Shown: positions 9,230 to 21,323 of the stretch, piece by piece
Numbering within the stretch: the first letter of the stretch is position 1
How the letters are laid out: each line of letters begins with the position of its first letter
Assembly: GCA_030147845.1 (NCBI GenBank)
Contig: JASBUN010000061.1
Span: forward strand, 56,454 to 120,453
Length of the DNA stretch: 64,000 nt
Direction of reading: 5' to 3'
DNA from: Gammaproteobacteria bacterium
Lineage (GTDB): Bacteria; Pseudomonadota; Gammaproteobacteria; JASBUN01
Notes under the pieces: generated by a model
What the model saw: only the letters and a program-made list of their open reading frames with translations
What the model was told of the DNA's origin: nothing
Databases searched by the model: none
Translations under genes and position numbers: made by a program

Positions 9230-10057
9230 ATGGACAACAATACTAAGAATACAGGCCAAGTGGATACGCTCGTGCAAATGCGCGGGTTGCGTTTTGCTTA
9301 TGGCTCACGCGTCATTATCGATGGTATGGACATCGATATTCCACGCGGAAAAGTCACGACAATCATGGGTCCCAGCGGCACCGGCAAGACCACCTTGCTG
9401 CGCCTGATCGGTGGCCAGTGGCGCCCGCAGGCCGGCAGCGTGCATGTGGACGGGCAGAACGTACACACGGTGAACCGCCGCGAGCTGTACCGTTTGCGCA
9501 AACGCATGGGCATGCTTTTCCAAAGTGGGGCTTTGTTTACGCATTTGTCGGTATTCGAAAACGTCGCCTTCCCCTTGCGCGAGCATACGCGCTTGCCGGA
9601 ACAAGTCATCCATCATCTTGTTTTGATGAAGTTACAAGCCGTCGGGCTGCGCGGCGCTCGCGACCTGATGCCGACAGAGCTTTCCGGCGGTATGGCTCGG
9701 CGCGTGGCTTTAGCGCGCGCCATTGCGCTCGATCCTATGATGATTATGTATGATGAGCCGTTTACGGGGCAGGATCCGATTACGGTCGGCGTCATCATGC
9801 AACTGATCCGTTTGTTGAATGATTCGCTCGGTATTACCAGCATCATCGTTTCTCACGACGTCCAGGAGGTTTCGGCGATCTCGGATAAGATCTATATGAT
9901 TTCTCAAGGTAAGGTCGTTGGCCACGGCACGCCGCATGATCTTGGGCGCTCGCCGTCGGACTGGGTGCGCCAGTTCATGAACGGCTTGCCGGACGGACCG
10001 GTTCCCTTTCAGTACCCCGCTCCGGGATACCTCGACGACTTGTTCGGAATCGCATGA
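9230..10057 (+). CDS. mlaF: Phospholipid ABC transporter ATP-binding protein MlaF
   Basis: 275-residue ATPase of the MlaFEDB complex, which moves phospholipids between the inner membrane and periplasmic MlaC to keep the outer leaflet free of phospholipid (family knowledge). Walker [10 protein letters not shown] is at 47-55, the signature LSGGMARR and Walker [16 protein letters not shown] are typical of MlaF rather than of drug or LPS transporters. The C-terminal tail is extended, as in family members that contact a neighbouring MlaF. It overlaps mlaE by 4 bases. Confidence 0.95.
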   Translation: MDNNTKNTGQVDTLVQMRGLRFAYGSRVIIDGMDIDIPRGKVTTIMGPSGTGKTTLLRLIGGQWRPQAGSVHVDGQNVHTVNRRELYRLRKRMGMLFQSGALFTHLSVFENVAFPLREHTRLPEQVIHHLVLMKLQAVGLRGARDLMPTELSGGMARRVALARAIALDPMMIMYDEPFTGQDPITVGVIMQLIRLLNDSLGITSIIVSHDVQEVSAISDKIYMISQGKVVGHGTPHDLGRSPSDWVRQFMNGLPDGPVPFQYPAPGYLDDLFGIA

Positions 10058-10842
10058 TCGTTGTCGATTGGTTGCAACGGCTGGGCCGCAACGCACTGTT
10101 TTTTCTGCAGCGGCTCGGCCGCGCAACGGTATTTTTGCTGCAAGTACTGGCGGGGATACCGACCATCATCATGCAGCCGCGCCTGTTGCTGTGGGAACTG
10201 TATTCCGTCGGCGTGCTATCACTGGCCATCATCGGTATCTCCGGGCTGGCAGTGGGCATGGTGCTTGGTTTGCAGATGTATACGACGCTGGTGGATTTTG
10301 GTGCCGCGCAGTCGCTCGGACCGGTGGTGGCGCTATCGCTGGTGCGCGAATTGGGGCCGGTGCTGACGGCGCTGCTGTACTCGGGTCGAGCGGGTTCGGC
10401 ACTGACTGCTGAGATTGGTCTGATGAAAGCGACGGATCAGCTCTCGGTGATGGAAATGATGGCCGTCGATCCGCTGTGCCGAGTCGTGGCACCGCGTTTC
10501 CTCGCCGGAGTGGTGTCGGTGCCGTTACTCGCAGCCATTTTTAGTGCGGTGGGTATACTGGGCGCCTATTTCGTCGGTGTTGGATTGTTGGGTGTCGACG
10601 CCGGCGCATTTTGGTCGCAAATGCAGGCCAAGGTGGATTTGCATGCCGATGTCTACAATGGTCTCATCAAAAGCGCCGTGTTCGGCTTGGTGGCGACCTG
10701 GATCGCGGTCTTCGAGGGCTATGACGCGGTGCCGACTACCGAAGGCGTGAGCCGCGCGACGACGCGTACAGTGGTGCACACTGCGTTCGCCATTTTGGGG
10801 CTCGACTTCGTGTTGACCGCGCTTATGTTCGGAGGTATTTGA
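10054..10842 (+). CDS. mlaE: Phospholipid ABC transporter permease MlaE
   Basis: 262-residue integral membrane permease of the MlaFEDB complex. Five or so hydrophobic helices are visible, with the conserved core [25 protein letters not shown] and the ATPase-coupling segment [17 protein letters not shown] split here as two short stretches of one conserved block at about 108-145. Length and pattern match the MlaE/Ycf63 family. Start and stop overlap mlaF and mlaD, which fits stoichiometric assembly. Confidence 0.95.
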   Translation: MIVVDWLQRLGRNALFFLQRLGRATVFLLQVLAGIPTIIMQPRLLLWELYSVGVLSLAIIGISGLAVGMVLGLQMYTTLVDFGAAQSLGPVVALSLVRELGPVLTALLYSGRAGSALTAEIGLMKATDQLSVMEMMAVDPLCRVVAPRFLAGVVSVPLLAAIFSAVGILGAYFVGVGLLGVDAGAFWSQMQAKVDLHADVYNGLIKSAVFGLVATWIAVFEGYDAVPTTEGVSRATTRTVVHTAFAILGLDFVLTALMFGGI

Positions 10843-10847
10843 TCAAA

Positions 10848-11321
10848 ATGATGAATGTTCGCGCAATGGAGATTGGTGTCGGCATATTCGTCGCTGCGGG
10901 GCTCGCTGCGCTGTTGATGCTGGCAATGCGGGTCAGTAACGTCAGCGACTTTAGCGAGGGTCAGGGTTATACGTTGACCGCGCGATTCGACAACATCGGC
11001 GGACTCAAAGTACGCTCGCCGGTGCGCATCGGCGGTGTGCGGATCGGCCGCGTTACAGCGATCAGCTATGACGAGCGTGCATACCAGGCCGTCGTGACCA
11101 TGGCGATTCAGAATAAATACGACCGCCTTCCCACCGACACACACGCCAGCATTTATACGGCTGGGCTACTGGGTGAGCAATACATTGGTTTGGAGCCCGG
11201 CGGTGCAGAGAAGTACCTGGCTAACGGCGGCGAGATCAAGCAGACGCAGTCGGCATTGGTACTCGAACAGCTCATCGGGCAGTTCCTGTTCAGTAAGGCG
11301 AGCGAGGGGGCGAAGAAATGA
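10848..11321 (+). CDS. mlaD: Phospholipid transporter substrate-binding subunit MlaD
   Basis: About 157-residue MCE-domain protein that forms the periplasmic hexameric ring on MlaE and passes lipids to MlaC (family knowledge). One N-terminal transmembrane helix (about 8-28) is followed by the MCE core, with FDNIGGLKVRSPVRIGGVRIG and, near the end, GLLGEQYIGLEPGG. The frame is also open from a TTG at 10839 that overlaps mlaE; ATG 10848 gives the usual spacing to the EIGVGIF motif. Overlaps the TolC-family gene by 4 bases. Confidence 0.94.
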   Translation: MMNVRAMEIGVGIFVAAGLAALLMLAMRVSNVSDFSEGQGYTLTARFDNIGGLKVRSPVRIGGVRIGRVTAISYDERAYQAVVTMAIQNKYDRLPTDTHASIYTAGLLGEQYIGLEPGGAEKYLANGGEIKQTQSALVLEQLIGQFLFSKASEGAKK

Positions 11322-12685
11322 TGAAATTTGCTTGGATGGTGCTTATCGGGATGGCGGTTGCGCCCTCGGTGCCGGCTGAAACCCTCAATCTGCAGCAAGC
11401 GATTCACCGCGCCATGCAGTCTGATCCCCGCATCGCCGAGCGTAAGCATCTGGTTGACGCTGCCAGGGCGTTGCTGGAAGAAGCGTTGGGGCAGCGGTCA
11501 TTGCACATCGACGTCAATGCTTTCGTTGGTTTGGCGCCGGGTGTGGATGGTGGCTTCTATGAGAATGGCGCCTCGACGTGCTCGGCGGGGTCGAACTGTA
11601 CGCCGCGCTCGGATGCCTACAAATTTAATGACGGTATTGGCGTGTGGAGTAATGTCCAGTTCACTATCATCAAACCGCTGTACACGTTCGGCAAGATTAG
11701 CAATTACGCGGCGGCGGCGCAGGGCAACGTCGACGTCAAGCGCGGCGATACTTTGCTACAGCGCGACCAGACACGCATGCAGGTGACCCAGGCTTACTAC
11801 GGCTATCTTGCCGCGCGTGATACCCGTTATCTGTTCGAGGATGTGCGCCAGCGTCTCACCGGCGCCGAGGATCTCACCCAGCGTTGGCTCAAGCAAGGCC
11901 GCGGCAAGGTGAAGCAGTCGGACCTCTACGCGCTGCAGACCGGACTGGCGCTGGTGGACAAGTACCTGGCGCAGTCACGCGCCGTCGAGCAAATCGCCCT
12001 TGATGGGCTTAAGGTTTTGACGGGTGTCGGTTTGCATAATCCACTTACGGTGGCTGATGACCACATTCGCCCGGTGCCATTACCGACCCAGAAGCTGGCC
12101 GAGTTGCAGGCGCAGGCGCTACAAAAACGTCCCGAAGTGGCGCAGCTCGAGGCCGGGTTGCGCGCGCGCCGCGCACTGGTGGCGGCACACAAGGCCGAGG
12201 CCAAGCCCGACGTTTACGTCGGTCTGGCCGGCTCGTTAGCCTATACTACTAATCGTAATAGGCTCGATAATCCGTATCTAATCGATCCTTATAATCACGC
12301 CGGCGTGACCCCCGTTGTTGGCGTCAGGTGGCAATGGGCGGCCGGGGTGCAGCCGGCGCGGGTGGCGCGCGCCGAGGCGCAGATGAACGCTTTAGTCGAG
12401 AAATCGTCCTACGCGCGCCAGGGTATCCCGTTTCAGGTGGCGCAGGCATACCATAATATGATTGGCGCCTATCAATCGGTGCAAGCCCTCGAACAGGGCA
12501 GTCGATCCGGCAGGCGTTGGATGATCAGTCGTTATGCTGATTATGAGGCTGGCCTCGAAGAGGCATCCAAAGTTCTTACCGCGCTGCAAGGATATGTGAC
12601 CGCGCACAGTGATTATCTCGCGACCGTCAACGCCTATGACGTCGATGTCGCAACACTCATGAGAGTATCGGGAGCGAACGAATGA
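11318..12685 (+). CDS. TolC-family outer-membrane protein inside the mla operon
   Basis: 455-residue protein with a signal peptide (about 1-20) and two TolC/OEP repeats rich in long alpha-helical heptads, with the family opening TLNLQQAIHRAMQSDPRIAE. Such proteins form trimeric channel-tunnels in the outer membrane. An insert near residues 75-100 carries C88 and C94, which could form a disulphide in an extracellular loop. It overlaps both mlaD and mlaC by 4 bases, so it is an integral member of the operon. E. coli has no TolC-type gene in mla, so a role in lipid trafficking is an inference from position. General efflux cannot be excluded. Confidence 0.9.
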   Translation: MMKFAWMVLIGMAVAPSVPAETLNLQQAIHRAMQSDPRIAERKHLVDAARALLEEALGQRSLHIDVNAFVGLAPGVDGGFYENGASTCSAGSNCTPRSDAYKFNDGIGVWSNVQFTIIKPLYTFGKISNYAAAAQGNVDVKRGDTLLQRDQTRMQVTQAYYGYLAARDTRYLFEDVRQRLTGAEDLTQRWLKQGRGKVKQSDLYALQTGLALVDKYLAQSRAVEQIALDGLKVLTGVGLHNPLTVADDHIRPVPLPTQKLAELQAQALQKRPEVAQLEAGLRARRALVAAHKAEAKPDVYVGLAGSLAYTTNRNRLDNPYLIDPYNHAGVTPVVGVRWQWAAGVQPARVARAEAQMNALVEKSSYARQGIPFQVAQAYHNMIGAYQSVQALEQGSRSGRRWMISRYADYEAGLEEASKVLTALQGYVTAHSDYLATVNAYDVDVATLMRVSGANE

Positions 12686-13293
12686 AATGGTTGCAGCACT
12701 TAGTTATGGTCTGCGCGCTGTTACCGGCGGTTTCAGTTTCGGCGCCGACACAGTCTCCGCAGGAGATGGTCAAGAGTACCACCGAGCAAATGCTTAAGGC
12801 ACTGCGCAGCAATCGCGAAGCGTTGAGAAAGGATCCCGGCCGCATTTACGAGCTGGTGTCGAAGATCGTGCTACCCCATTTCGATTTTGAGTCTATGGCG
12901 CGCGGGGTGCTGGGCGTCTACTGGCGCCGTGCGAGTGCGGACCAACGCCACCGTTTCGTGGAGCAGTTCCGTCATCTGTTGGTTCGGACCTATGCTTCGT
13001 CCTTGGCGCAGTATGACAATCAGACCGTGCGGTATCGGCCGCTGCGGGCCGGCGCCGAAAAGAGCGGCGAGGTGACTGTGCGTACCGAGATCGAGCAGAA
13101 GAGCGGATTCCCGGTGCCGGTGGATTACGATTTGCAGAAGAAAGGCGATGAGTGGAAGGTGGTCGGTGTGACGATCGATCAGCTCAATCTCGTGACTAAC
13201 TACCGCTCCTCGTTCGGGGTTCAGATCCGCCAAGTCGGCCTGGACGGTCTTATCAAGAAACTCGCTGCTCGGAATCAACAGGGAGATTCATGA
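12682..13293 (+). CDS. mlaC: Periplasmic phospholipid-binding protein MlaC
   Basis: 203-residue soluble carrier that ferries phospholipid between the MlaA complex and MlaFEDB (family knowledge). A signal peptide ends near residue 21. The mature part shows the family features: PHFDFESMARGVLG near the start and YDLQKKGDEWKVVGVTIDQLN near the end. Overlaps the TolC-family gene upstream and mlaB downstream by 4 bases each. MlaA is not in the window. Confidence 0.94.
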   Translation: MKWLQHLVMVCALLPAVSVSAPTQSPQEMVKSTTEQMLKALRSNREALRKDPGRIYELVSKIVLPHFDFESMARGVLGVYWRRASADQRHRFVEQFRHLLVRTYASSLAQYDNQTVRYRPLRAGAEKSGEVTVRTEIEQKSGFPVPVDYDLQKKGDEWKVVGVTIDQLNLVTNYRSSFGVQIRQVGLDGLIKKLAARNQQGDS

Positions 13294-13595
13294 CTGCGGC
13301 GACGCTTGAAAAGGACGGCGCCGGGCGTTTCCAACTGCTCGGTGCGCTCAGCTTCGATTCGGTGCCGGCGTTGTGCGCGCGCGCGTCCCAGTTGTTTACT
13401 GAGCTGGATTCGGTGCAGGTCGATCTACAGGGCGTGACCCGTTCGGATAGTGCCGGTGTAGCGCTATTGGTCGAGTGGATGCGCGTGGCCCGGGAACAGG
13501 AGCGCGTGATCCGGTTTGTGAATATTCCGCACCAAATGCTGGCGATCGCACGGGTGAGCAGCCTCGATGACATATTGCCGCTCAGCCGGGCTTGA
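13290..13595 (+). CDS. mlaB: STAS-domain subunit MlaB
   Basis: 101-residue cytoplasmic STAS protein that binds MlaF and stabilises the transporter (family knowledge). The segment VTRSDSAGVALLVEWMR is the conserved STAS loop with the regulatory serine/threonine. It is the last gene of the operon, overlapping mlaC by 4 bases; 154 bases separate it from ibaG. Confidence 0.9.
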   Translation: MTAATLEKDGAGRFQLLGALSFDSVPALCARASQLFTELDSVQVDLQGVTRSDSAGVALLVEWMRVAREQERVIRFVNIPHQMLAIARVSSLDDILPLSRA

Positions 13596-13749
13596 GGCGG
13601 TTAGCGGCAAATCTGCACCTATACCTCCCGCTCGAGGCAGAAATTCTATATCATTTACCGTTTACGTCGTGTGCGGCTGGTCCACGGCGTTCGGTTTTGG
13701 CGCGGCGGATTTCGGGTCGCCTGCGCGTTTGGGTAAAGGAAGGTGAACC

Positions 13750-13998
13750 ATGATACATCGTGACGAAATAAAGCAACTCATTGAGGCCGGTTTGTCCGGC
13801 GCCGAGGCCATCGTGCGTGGCGAAGACGGCTCACACTTTGAGGCCGACGTCGTCAGCGCCGATTTTGCCGGTAACAACATGGTCAAGCAGCATCAGATGG
13901 TATATGCCACGTTGGGGAATCGAATGCAGACCGGCGAGATTCACGCCTTGGCGCTGCGTACTTTTACGCCCGCTGAATGGGCGGCCAAGCAGCGCTGA
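13750..13998 (+). CDS. ibaG: BolA-family protein IbaG
   Basis: 82-residue BolA-like protein of the short IbaG (YrbA) type that pairs with monothiol glutaredoxin and iron-sulphur clusters (family knowledge). The invariant histidine lies in the C-terminal half (TGEIHALALRTFTP). A strong AGGAAGG precedes the ATG. Position between mla and murA is conserved in gammaproteobacteria; it could be transcribed with murA, which begins 61 bases later. Confidence 0.93.
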   Translation: MIHRDEIKQLIEAGLSGAEAIVRGEDGSHFEADVVSADFAGNNMVKQHQMVYATLGNRMQTGEIHALALRTFTPAEWAAKQR

Positions 13999-14050
13999 AT
14001 TCGGCATGCGCGGGGCGCGCCGCACTGGCGTCAACGTGACACCACGGTAG

Positions 14051-15319
<1,269 letters not shown>

Positions 15320-15393
15320 CGATCGGTAGCGAACGAGTTGCGAACGACGAGTCATTAGGACCAGGCTGCTTGCCATAGAAAGCCGAAATTATC

Positions 15394-16035
15394 ATGAGCG
15401 ATACACTGACCATAGCGCTGTCCAAAGGCCGCATCTTCCAGGAGACGCTGCCATTGCTGGCGCATGCCGGCATCGAACCACTGGATGATCCGGACACCAG
15501 CCGCAAGCTAATTTTGGACACTAATCTTAGTGACGTTAAATTAGTCATCATTCGCGCCTCCGATGTACCGACTTATGTGCAATACGGCGCTACCGAAGTC
15601 GGCGTTGCCGGCAAGGATGTGCTCATGGAGCACGGCGGCGAAGGTTTGTATGAGCCGCTCGATTTGGAAATCGCCAAGTGCCGGCTCATGGTGGCCGGGC
15701 CGAGCCAAAGCGCGGTCAACGGTCGGCGCATGCGTATTGCGACTAAATACGTTAATTGCACGCGCCGCTATTTCGCCGAACAAGGCCGCCAAGTGGAAAT
15801 CATCAAGTTATATGGGTCGATGGAATTGGCGCCCTTGGTCGGGTTGGCCGATCGCATCGTCGACGTCGTGGATACCGGCAACACGCTTAAGGCCAACGGT
15901 CTCGCGCCGCTGCATCATATCGCCGACATCAGCTCTCGGCTGATTGTGAATAAGGCTGCTATGAAAATGAAATCGGCGCGTATCAAGGCGTTCATCCGCG
16001 ACATGCAAGCAGCGGTAATCGGCAGGCGCCAATAG
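15394..16035 (+). CDS. hisG: ATP phosphoribosyltransferase, short form HisG
   Basis: 213-residue catalytic subunit that starts histidine synthesis by joining ATP to PRPP. The PRPP-binding loop is visible as [16 protein letters not shown], with [16 protein letters not shown] before it. The protein lacks the C-terminal allosteric ACT-like domain of the long form (about 290-300 aa), so it should need the HisS-like regulatory subunit HisZ, which is not in this window. hisD follows after 53 bases. Confidence 0.95.
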   Translation: MSDTLTIALSKGRIFQETLPLLAHAGIEPLDDPDTSRKLILDTNLSDVKLVIIRASDVPTYVQYGATEVGVAGKDVLMEHGGEGLYEPLDLEIAKCRLMVAGPSQSAVNGRRMRIATKYVNCTRRYFAEQGRQVEIIKLYGSMELAPLVGLADRIVDVVDTGNTLKANGLAPLHHIADISSRLIVNKAAMKMKSARIKAFIRDMQAAVIGRRQ

Positions 16036-16088
16036 GGATGAGTCGGTCCCTATGAAGGCAGCGCTGTCGACGGCCGCGGAGTCCTACT

Positions 16089-17393
16089 ATGATCAATATT
16101 AAGCGCATCAAAAGCACTGACGCGGATTTTTACTCCCAGCTCGAACATTTGCTGGCGTGGGAAGACGCGTCAGACGACGCCGTCAAGCAGCGCGTGCACG
16201 AAATATTGGCGCAAGTGCGCACGCGTGGCGATGCCGCGCTAGTCGAGTACACCAACCGTTTCGACCGTCTCAGCGCGTCTACCGTGGCCGAGCTTGAAAT
16301 CCCGCAACGGCGTTTGCAACAGGCGCTCGAAGATTTGCCCACTGACCAGCGCAGCGCTTTGGAGCGGGCTGCCGGGCGCGTACGCGCCTATCACGAGCAC
16401 CAGGCAGTGAAATCGTGGTCCTATACCGAAGATGATGGCACCGTGCTTGGACAACAAGTCACCGCGCTCGATCGGGTTGGACTGTATGTGCCCGGTGGCA
16501 AGGCCGCCTACCCATCGTCAGTATTGATGAATGCCATCCCCGCCAAGGTCGCTGGCGTCGGTGAGTTGATCATGGTGGTGCCAACGCCCGAGGGTGTCGT
16601 CAACGAGCTGGTGCTGGCCGCCGCCGCTATCGTTGGCGTCGATCGCGTGTTTTGTATCGGTGGTGCGCAGGCCATTGCGGCCTTGGCTTATGGTACGGAA
16701 TCGGTGCCGCGCGTGGATAAAATCGTCGGACCCGGCAACATCTATGTGGCGACCGCCAAGGCCATGGTCTACGGTGCGGTTGGTATCGACATGATCGCCG
16801 GCCCCTCGGAAATATTGGTGATATGCGATGGTCACACCGATCCCGACTGGATCGCCATGGATCTGTTCTCGCAGGCCGAGCATGACGAAGACGCCCAGGC
16901 CATTCTGCTCAGTGCGGACGCCGATTTCTTAGATCAGGTCGCCGCCAGCGTTGAGCGATTGCTGCCGCAGATGGAACGCGCCGACATTATTCGTGCGTCA
17001 CTTGGCAATCGCGGCGCCTTGGTGCAGGTGCGCGATATCGACGAGGCGATCGAGGTCGCCAATTTCATCGCGCCCGAGCACCTGGAATTGTCGCTAGCGC
17101 AGCCCGAGCTGCTGGCGCCGCGGATTCGGCACGCCGGAGCTATTTTCATGGGCCGTTACACGGCCGAGGCGTTAGGCGACTATTGCGCCGGCCCCAATCA
17201 CGTCTTGCCGACTTCGCGCACAGCGCGTTTCTCTTCGCCGCTTGGTGTCTACGATTTTCAGAAACGCAGCAGTCTGATCATGTGTTCGTCCGCCGGTGCC
17301 GCCGAACTCGGTCGTATCGCTTCGGTATTGGCGCGTGGCGAGCAGCTTACCGCGCATGCGCGTTCGGCTGAATACCGGCTCAAGGGTAAGTGA
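16089..17393 (+). CDS. hisD: Histidinol dehydrogenase HisD
   Basis: 434-residue zinc enzyme that oxidises L-histidinol to histidine in the last two steps of the pathway. Visible family motifs include [50 protein letters not shown] and the [13 protein letters not shown] zinc/base region, then [20 protein letters not shown]. Length is normal. The ATG has a GGAG-type ribosome site. It is the middle gene of hisG-hisD-hisC. Confidence 0.97.
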   Translation: MINIKRIKSTDADFYSQLEHLLAWEDASDDAVKQRVHEILAQVRTRGDAALVEYTNRFDRLSASTVAELEIPQRRLQQALEDLPTDQRSALERAAGRVRAYHEHQAVKSWSYTEDDGTVLGQQVTALDRVGLYVPGGKAAYPSSVLMNAIPAKVAGVGELIMVVPTPEGVVNELVLAAAAIVGVDRVFCIGGAQAIAALAYGTESVPRVDKIVGPGNIYVATAKAMVYGAVGIDMIAGPSEILVICDGHTDPDWIAMDLFSQAEHDEDAQAILLSADADFLDQVAASVERLLPQMERADIIRASLGNRGALVQVRDIDEAIEVANFIAPEHLELSLAQPELLAPRIRHAGAIFMGRYTAEALGDYCAGPNHVLPTSRTARFSSPLGVYDFQKRSSLIMCSSAGAAELGRIASVLARGEQLTAHARSAEYRLKGK

Positions 17394-17462
17394 ACATGCC
17401 GACATCGTGGGCGCAGCCGTGATCGCGCCGCGCGCTATTACGCAGACGGTGGAGGCATCGCT

Positions 17463-18548
17463 ATGACGCCCCAGGAACAGCGCGTGGCGCAGTGGATTCG
17501 CACTGAAATCCGGGCGCTGAGGGCCTATCACGTACCTGACGCAAGCGGCTTGGTCAAACTGGACGCGATGGAAAATCCCTACACTTGGCCATCTGATCTG
17601 GTCGCGCGCTGGCTGGAGACGCTGCGCGAGGTATCGCTCAACCGTTATCCGGACGCCGCCGCGGGTCGACTTAAAGACCATTTGCGCAGCGCCTTCAACA
17701 TTCCGGACGACATGGACGTGGTGCTCGGCAACGGTTCCGACGAACTGATACAAATGCTGGCTATGGCGGTGGCGGCGCCGCAGCGGATCATTCTCGCGCC
17801 CGAGCCGGGTTTCGTCATGTACCGTATGATCGCGACCTTCGTCGGCATGCGCTATATCGGTGTGCCACTACGCCAGGCCGACTTCGCGCTGGATATGCCC
17901 GCCATGCGCAAGGCGCTGCACGAGCACCGTCCGGCGCTGACTTTTCTGGCCTATCCGAACAATCCCACGGGGAATTTGTTCGCCGAGGACGATGTGCGCG
18001 AGATCATCGCTGCTGCGTCCGGGATCGTCGTCATCGACGAGGCCTACGCCGCCTTTGCCGAGCGCAGTTGCATGAGTTTGCTGCGCGAATATGACAATCT
18101 GTTGGTCATGCGCACGGTTTCGAAAATGGGCTTGGCGGGATTGCGCCTGGGCCTGTTGGTCGGTGCGCCGGCGTGGCTGCGCGAAGTGGACAAGATCCGT
18201 CTGCCATACAATATCAACGTGCTGACTCAAGCCAGCGCCGAGTTTGCGCTGCAAAACCGGCAGATGCTTGATCAACAAACGGCAGATATTTGCCGCGACC
18301 GCGCGCAGTTATACGATGCGCTGTCGCAGCTGCCCGGTGTGGTTGCTTTCCGCTCGCAAGCTAATTTTATTCTTTTCCGCGTTCCGTCGGGCCGCGCCGA
18401 CGCGATTTTCGCCGACTTGCGCGACAACGGTGTGCTGATCAAAAACATGAATGGTGCACAGGACTTGTTAAGTGACTGCCTGCGCGTCACAGTGGGTCGG
18501 CCAGAGGAAAATCGCCGCTTCGTCGAGGCCCTGCGCGCCGCATTGTAG
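17463..18548 (+). CDS. hisC: Histidinol-phosphate aminotransferase HisC
   Basis: 361-residue PLP enzyme, class I/II aminotransferase fold, converting imidazole-acetol phosphate and glutamate to histidinol phosphate. The PLP lysine is K221 in RTVSKMGLAGLRLG; YPNNPTGNLF and VVIDEAYAAF give the Asn/Asp/Tyr cofactor contacts. A GGAGG lies just ahead of the ATG. The gene ends 12 bases from the convergent protease gene. Confidence 0.95.
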   Translation: MTPQEQRVAQWIRTEIRALRAYHVPDASGLVKLDAMENPYTWPSDLVARWLETLREVSLNRYPDAAAGRLKDHLRSAFNIPDDMDVVLGNGSDELIQMLAMAVAAPQRIILAPEPGFVMYRMIATFVGMRYIGVPLRQADFALDMPAMRKALHEHRPALTFLAYPNNPTGNLFAEDDVREIIAAASGIVVIDEAYAAFAERSCMSLLREYDNLLVMRTVSKMGLAGLRLGLLVGAPAWLREVDKIRLPYNINVLTQASAEFALQNRQMLDQQTADICRDRAQLYDALSQLPGVVAFRSQANFILFRVPSGRADAIFADLRDNGVLIKNMNGAQDLLSDCLRVTVGRPEENRRFVEALRAAL

Positions 18549-18560
18549 GTGCCGATCGCG

Positions 18561-19706
<1,146 letters not shown>

Positions 19707-19794
19707 CCGGTCATCGCCTTGAGAATTGCAAACAGATGGATACACTAGCATGTGCCCGGCAAGTCGTGCACTGTCGGCGTGCAGCGGGGGATTG

Positions 19795-20553
19795 ATGGTT
19801 TCTTTGCGTGAACTGGTTACCTACCTGGATTCGGCGTTACAGACCGATAAATTCCGCGACTATTGCCCGAACGGTCTGCAGATCGAGGGTCGCGCCGAGG
19901 TGCGGCGCTTGGTCGCCGGCGTGACCGCCAGTCAGGCACTGGTAGACGCCGCTGCCAGCGCCGGCGCCGACGCTCTGCTGGTTCACCATGGTTATTTCTG
20001 GAAGGGTGAAGATGCTGCGCTGACCGGTTTGAAACGTCAGCGTATCGCAACCTTGTTGCACCACGACATCAGTTTGCTGGCCTATCATCTACCGCTCGAT
20101 GCGCATCCCGAATTTGGTAATAATGCCGAGCTCGGGCGCCGGCTCGGATTCGAAGTGCGGGGCCAATTCGGGCCACATCTGCAGCCCCAAATCGGCCTGT
20201 TCGGCGAGCTGCCCGAAGCCGCCACAGGCGAGGCACTGGCGCGCCATATCGGCCAGGTATTGGGCCGTGAGCCGGTTTATGTTGCCGCCGGTTCGCACCC
20301 GATCCGCACCGTGGGTTGGTGCACCGGCGCCGCCCAGGGCTATATTGAACACGCCGCCCGTCTCGGTTTGGACGCCTATATCAGCGGTGAAATCTCCGAG
20401 CAGACCGTGCACATTGCGCGCGAGACCGGCACGCATTTTTTCGCCGCCGGCCATCATGCCACCGAACGTTATGGCGCCGAAGCCCTCGGCCGGCATTTAT
20501 CCCGTCATTTTTCGCTGGAATTCGAGTTCATCGATATCGACAACCCGGCCTGA
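19795..20553 (+). CDS. Nif3-like dinuclear metal centre protein (YbgI family)
   Basis: 252-residue member of the NIF3/YbgI family, toroidal hexamers with a dinuclear metal site. Metal ligands are seen in DALLVHHGYFWKG at the N-terminal side and in FFAAGHHATERYGAEALGRH at the C-terminal side. Sometimes annotated GTP cyclohydrolase I type 2, but the physiological reaction is not settled. ATG 19795 follows a G-rich ribosome site and gives the usual N-terminus MVSLRELVTYLD. Divergent from the protease gene, with an 88-base gap between the two starts. Confidence 0.93.
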   Translation: MVSLRELVTYLDSALQTDKFRDYCPNGLQIEGRAEVRRLVAGVTASQALVDAAASAGADALLVHHGYFWKGEDAALTGLKRQRIATLLHHDISLLAYHLPLDAHPEFGNNAELGRRLGFEVRGQFGPHLQPQIGLFGELPEAATGEALARHIGQVLGREPVYVAAGSHPIRTVGWCTGAAQGYIEHAARLGLDAYISGEISEQTVHIARETGTHFFAAGHHATERYGAEALGRHLSRHFSLEFEFIDIDNPA

Positions 20554-20604
20554 GCGGAGCGCGCGCCGGGATGGCGTGTAGGCGCCGGCACCGTATGTTC
20601 CGCA

Positions 20605-20634
20605 GTGTCAAAAGCGGAAAAATTCTGATAGAAT
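20605..20634 (+). promoter_or_regulatory. Candidate promoter of petABC
   Basis: GTGTCA (20605-20610) and TAGAAT (20629-20634) are spaced by 18 bases, and a TG one base before the -10 makes an extended -10. It lies 93 bases upstream of the petA ATG in a 173-base gap that holds no gene. Confidence 0.45.
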
Positions 20635-20726
20635 CTGCGCGCCTCATGTGGCGCCGCACGGCGCTGCACTCCGGCGGCGCAATCAAGCCAGAATGATTTT
20701 TCGTTTGATTTATTAGGAGGCGATTC

Positions 20727-21323
20727 ATGAGTACAGAGGTCATGGACCTTAGCCGACGCCGATTTCTCACTGCGACCACGTCGGTGGTGGGTGGGATTGG
20801 AGCAGTGGCGGTGGCGGTGCCGTTCGTCAGCTATTTGAACCCCAGCGACAGAGCGCGGGCGGCGGGAGCACCGGTCGAGGCCGATATCAGCAAGCTAGAG
20901 GAAGGACAGTTGATTACCGTGAAATGGCGTGGCAAGCCGGTCTGGGTGCTTCGCCGGACACAACAAATGCTGGATAACCTGCCGACGCTTGATCCTCTGC
21001 TCAAGGATCCCAAATCCGAACAGACTTCGCAGCAACCTGCCTACGCAAAAAACGAAGATCGCTCCATCAAACCGAATTACTGGTTGGCCATCGGTATCTG
21101 TACTCATCTCGGCTGCTCGCCGACGTTCCGCCCCGAAGTGGCGCCGGCAGATCTGGGGCCGAAATGGAAAGGCGGATTCTTCTGCCCCTGTCACGGCTCA
21201 CGCTTCGATCTCGCCGGGCGCGTGTACGATGGTGTACCGGCACAGCTCAATTTGCAGATCCCTCCCCATAAATATACCAGTGATACCGTGATTCTCGTCG
21301 GTGATGATAAAGGAGTGGCATGA
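20727..21323 (+). CDS. petA: Ubiquinol-cytochrome c reductase Rieske iron-sulphur subunit
   Basis: 198-residue subunit of the cytochrome bc1 complex that transfers electrons from quinol to cytochrome c1. The [2Fe-2S] ligands are CTHLGC (125-130) and CPCHGS (153-158). A twin-arginine signal-anchor SRRRFLTATTSVVGG precedes one transmembrane helix, as expected for a Tat-exported Rieske protein. The start has GGAGG upstream. Overlaps petB by 4 bases; an aerobic or nitrate-type respiratory chain with high-potential cytochrome c is implied. Confidence 0.97.
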   Translation: MSTEVMDLSRRRFLTATTSVVGGIGAVAVAVPFVSYLNPSDRARAAGAPVEADISKLEEGQLITVKWRGKPVWVLRRTQQMLDNLPTLDPLLKDPKSEQTSQQPAYAKNEDRSIKPNYWLAIGICTHLGCSPTFRPEVAPADLGPKWKGGFFCPCHGSRFDLAGRVYDGVPAQLNLQIPPHKYTSDTVILVGDDKGVA

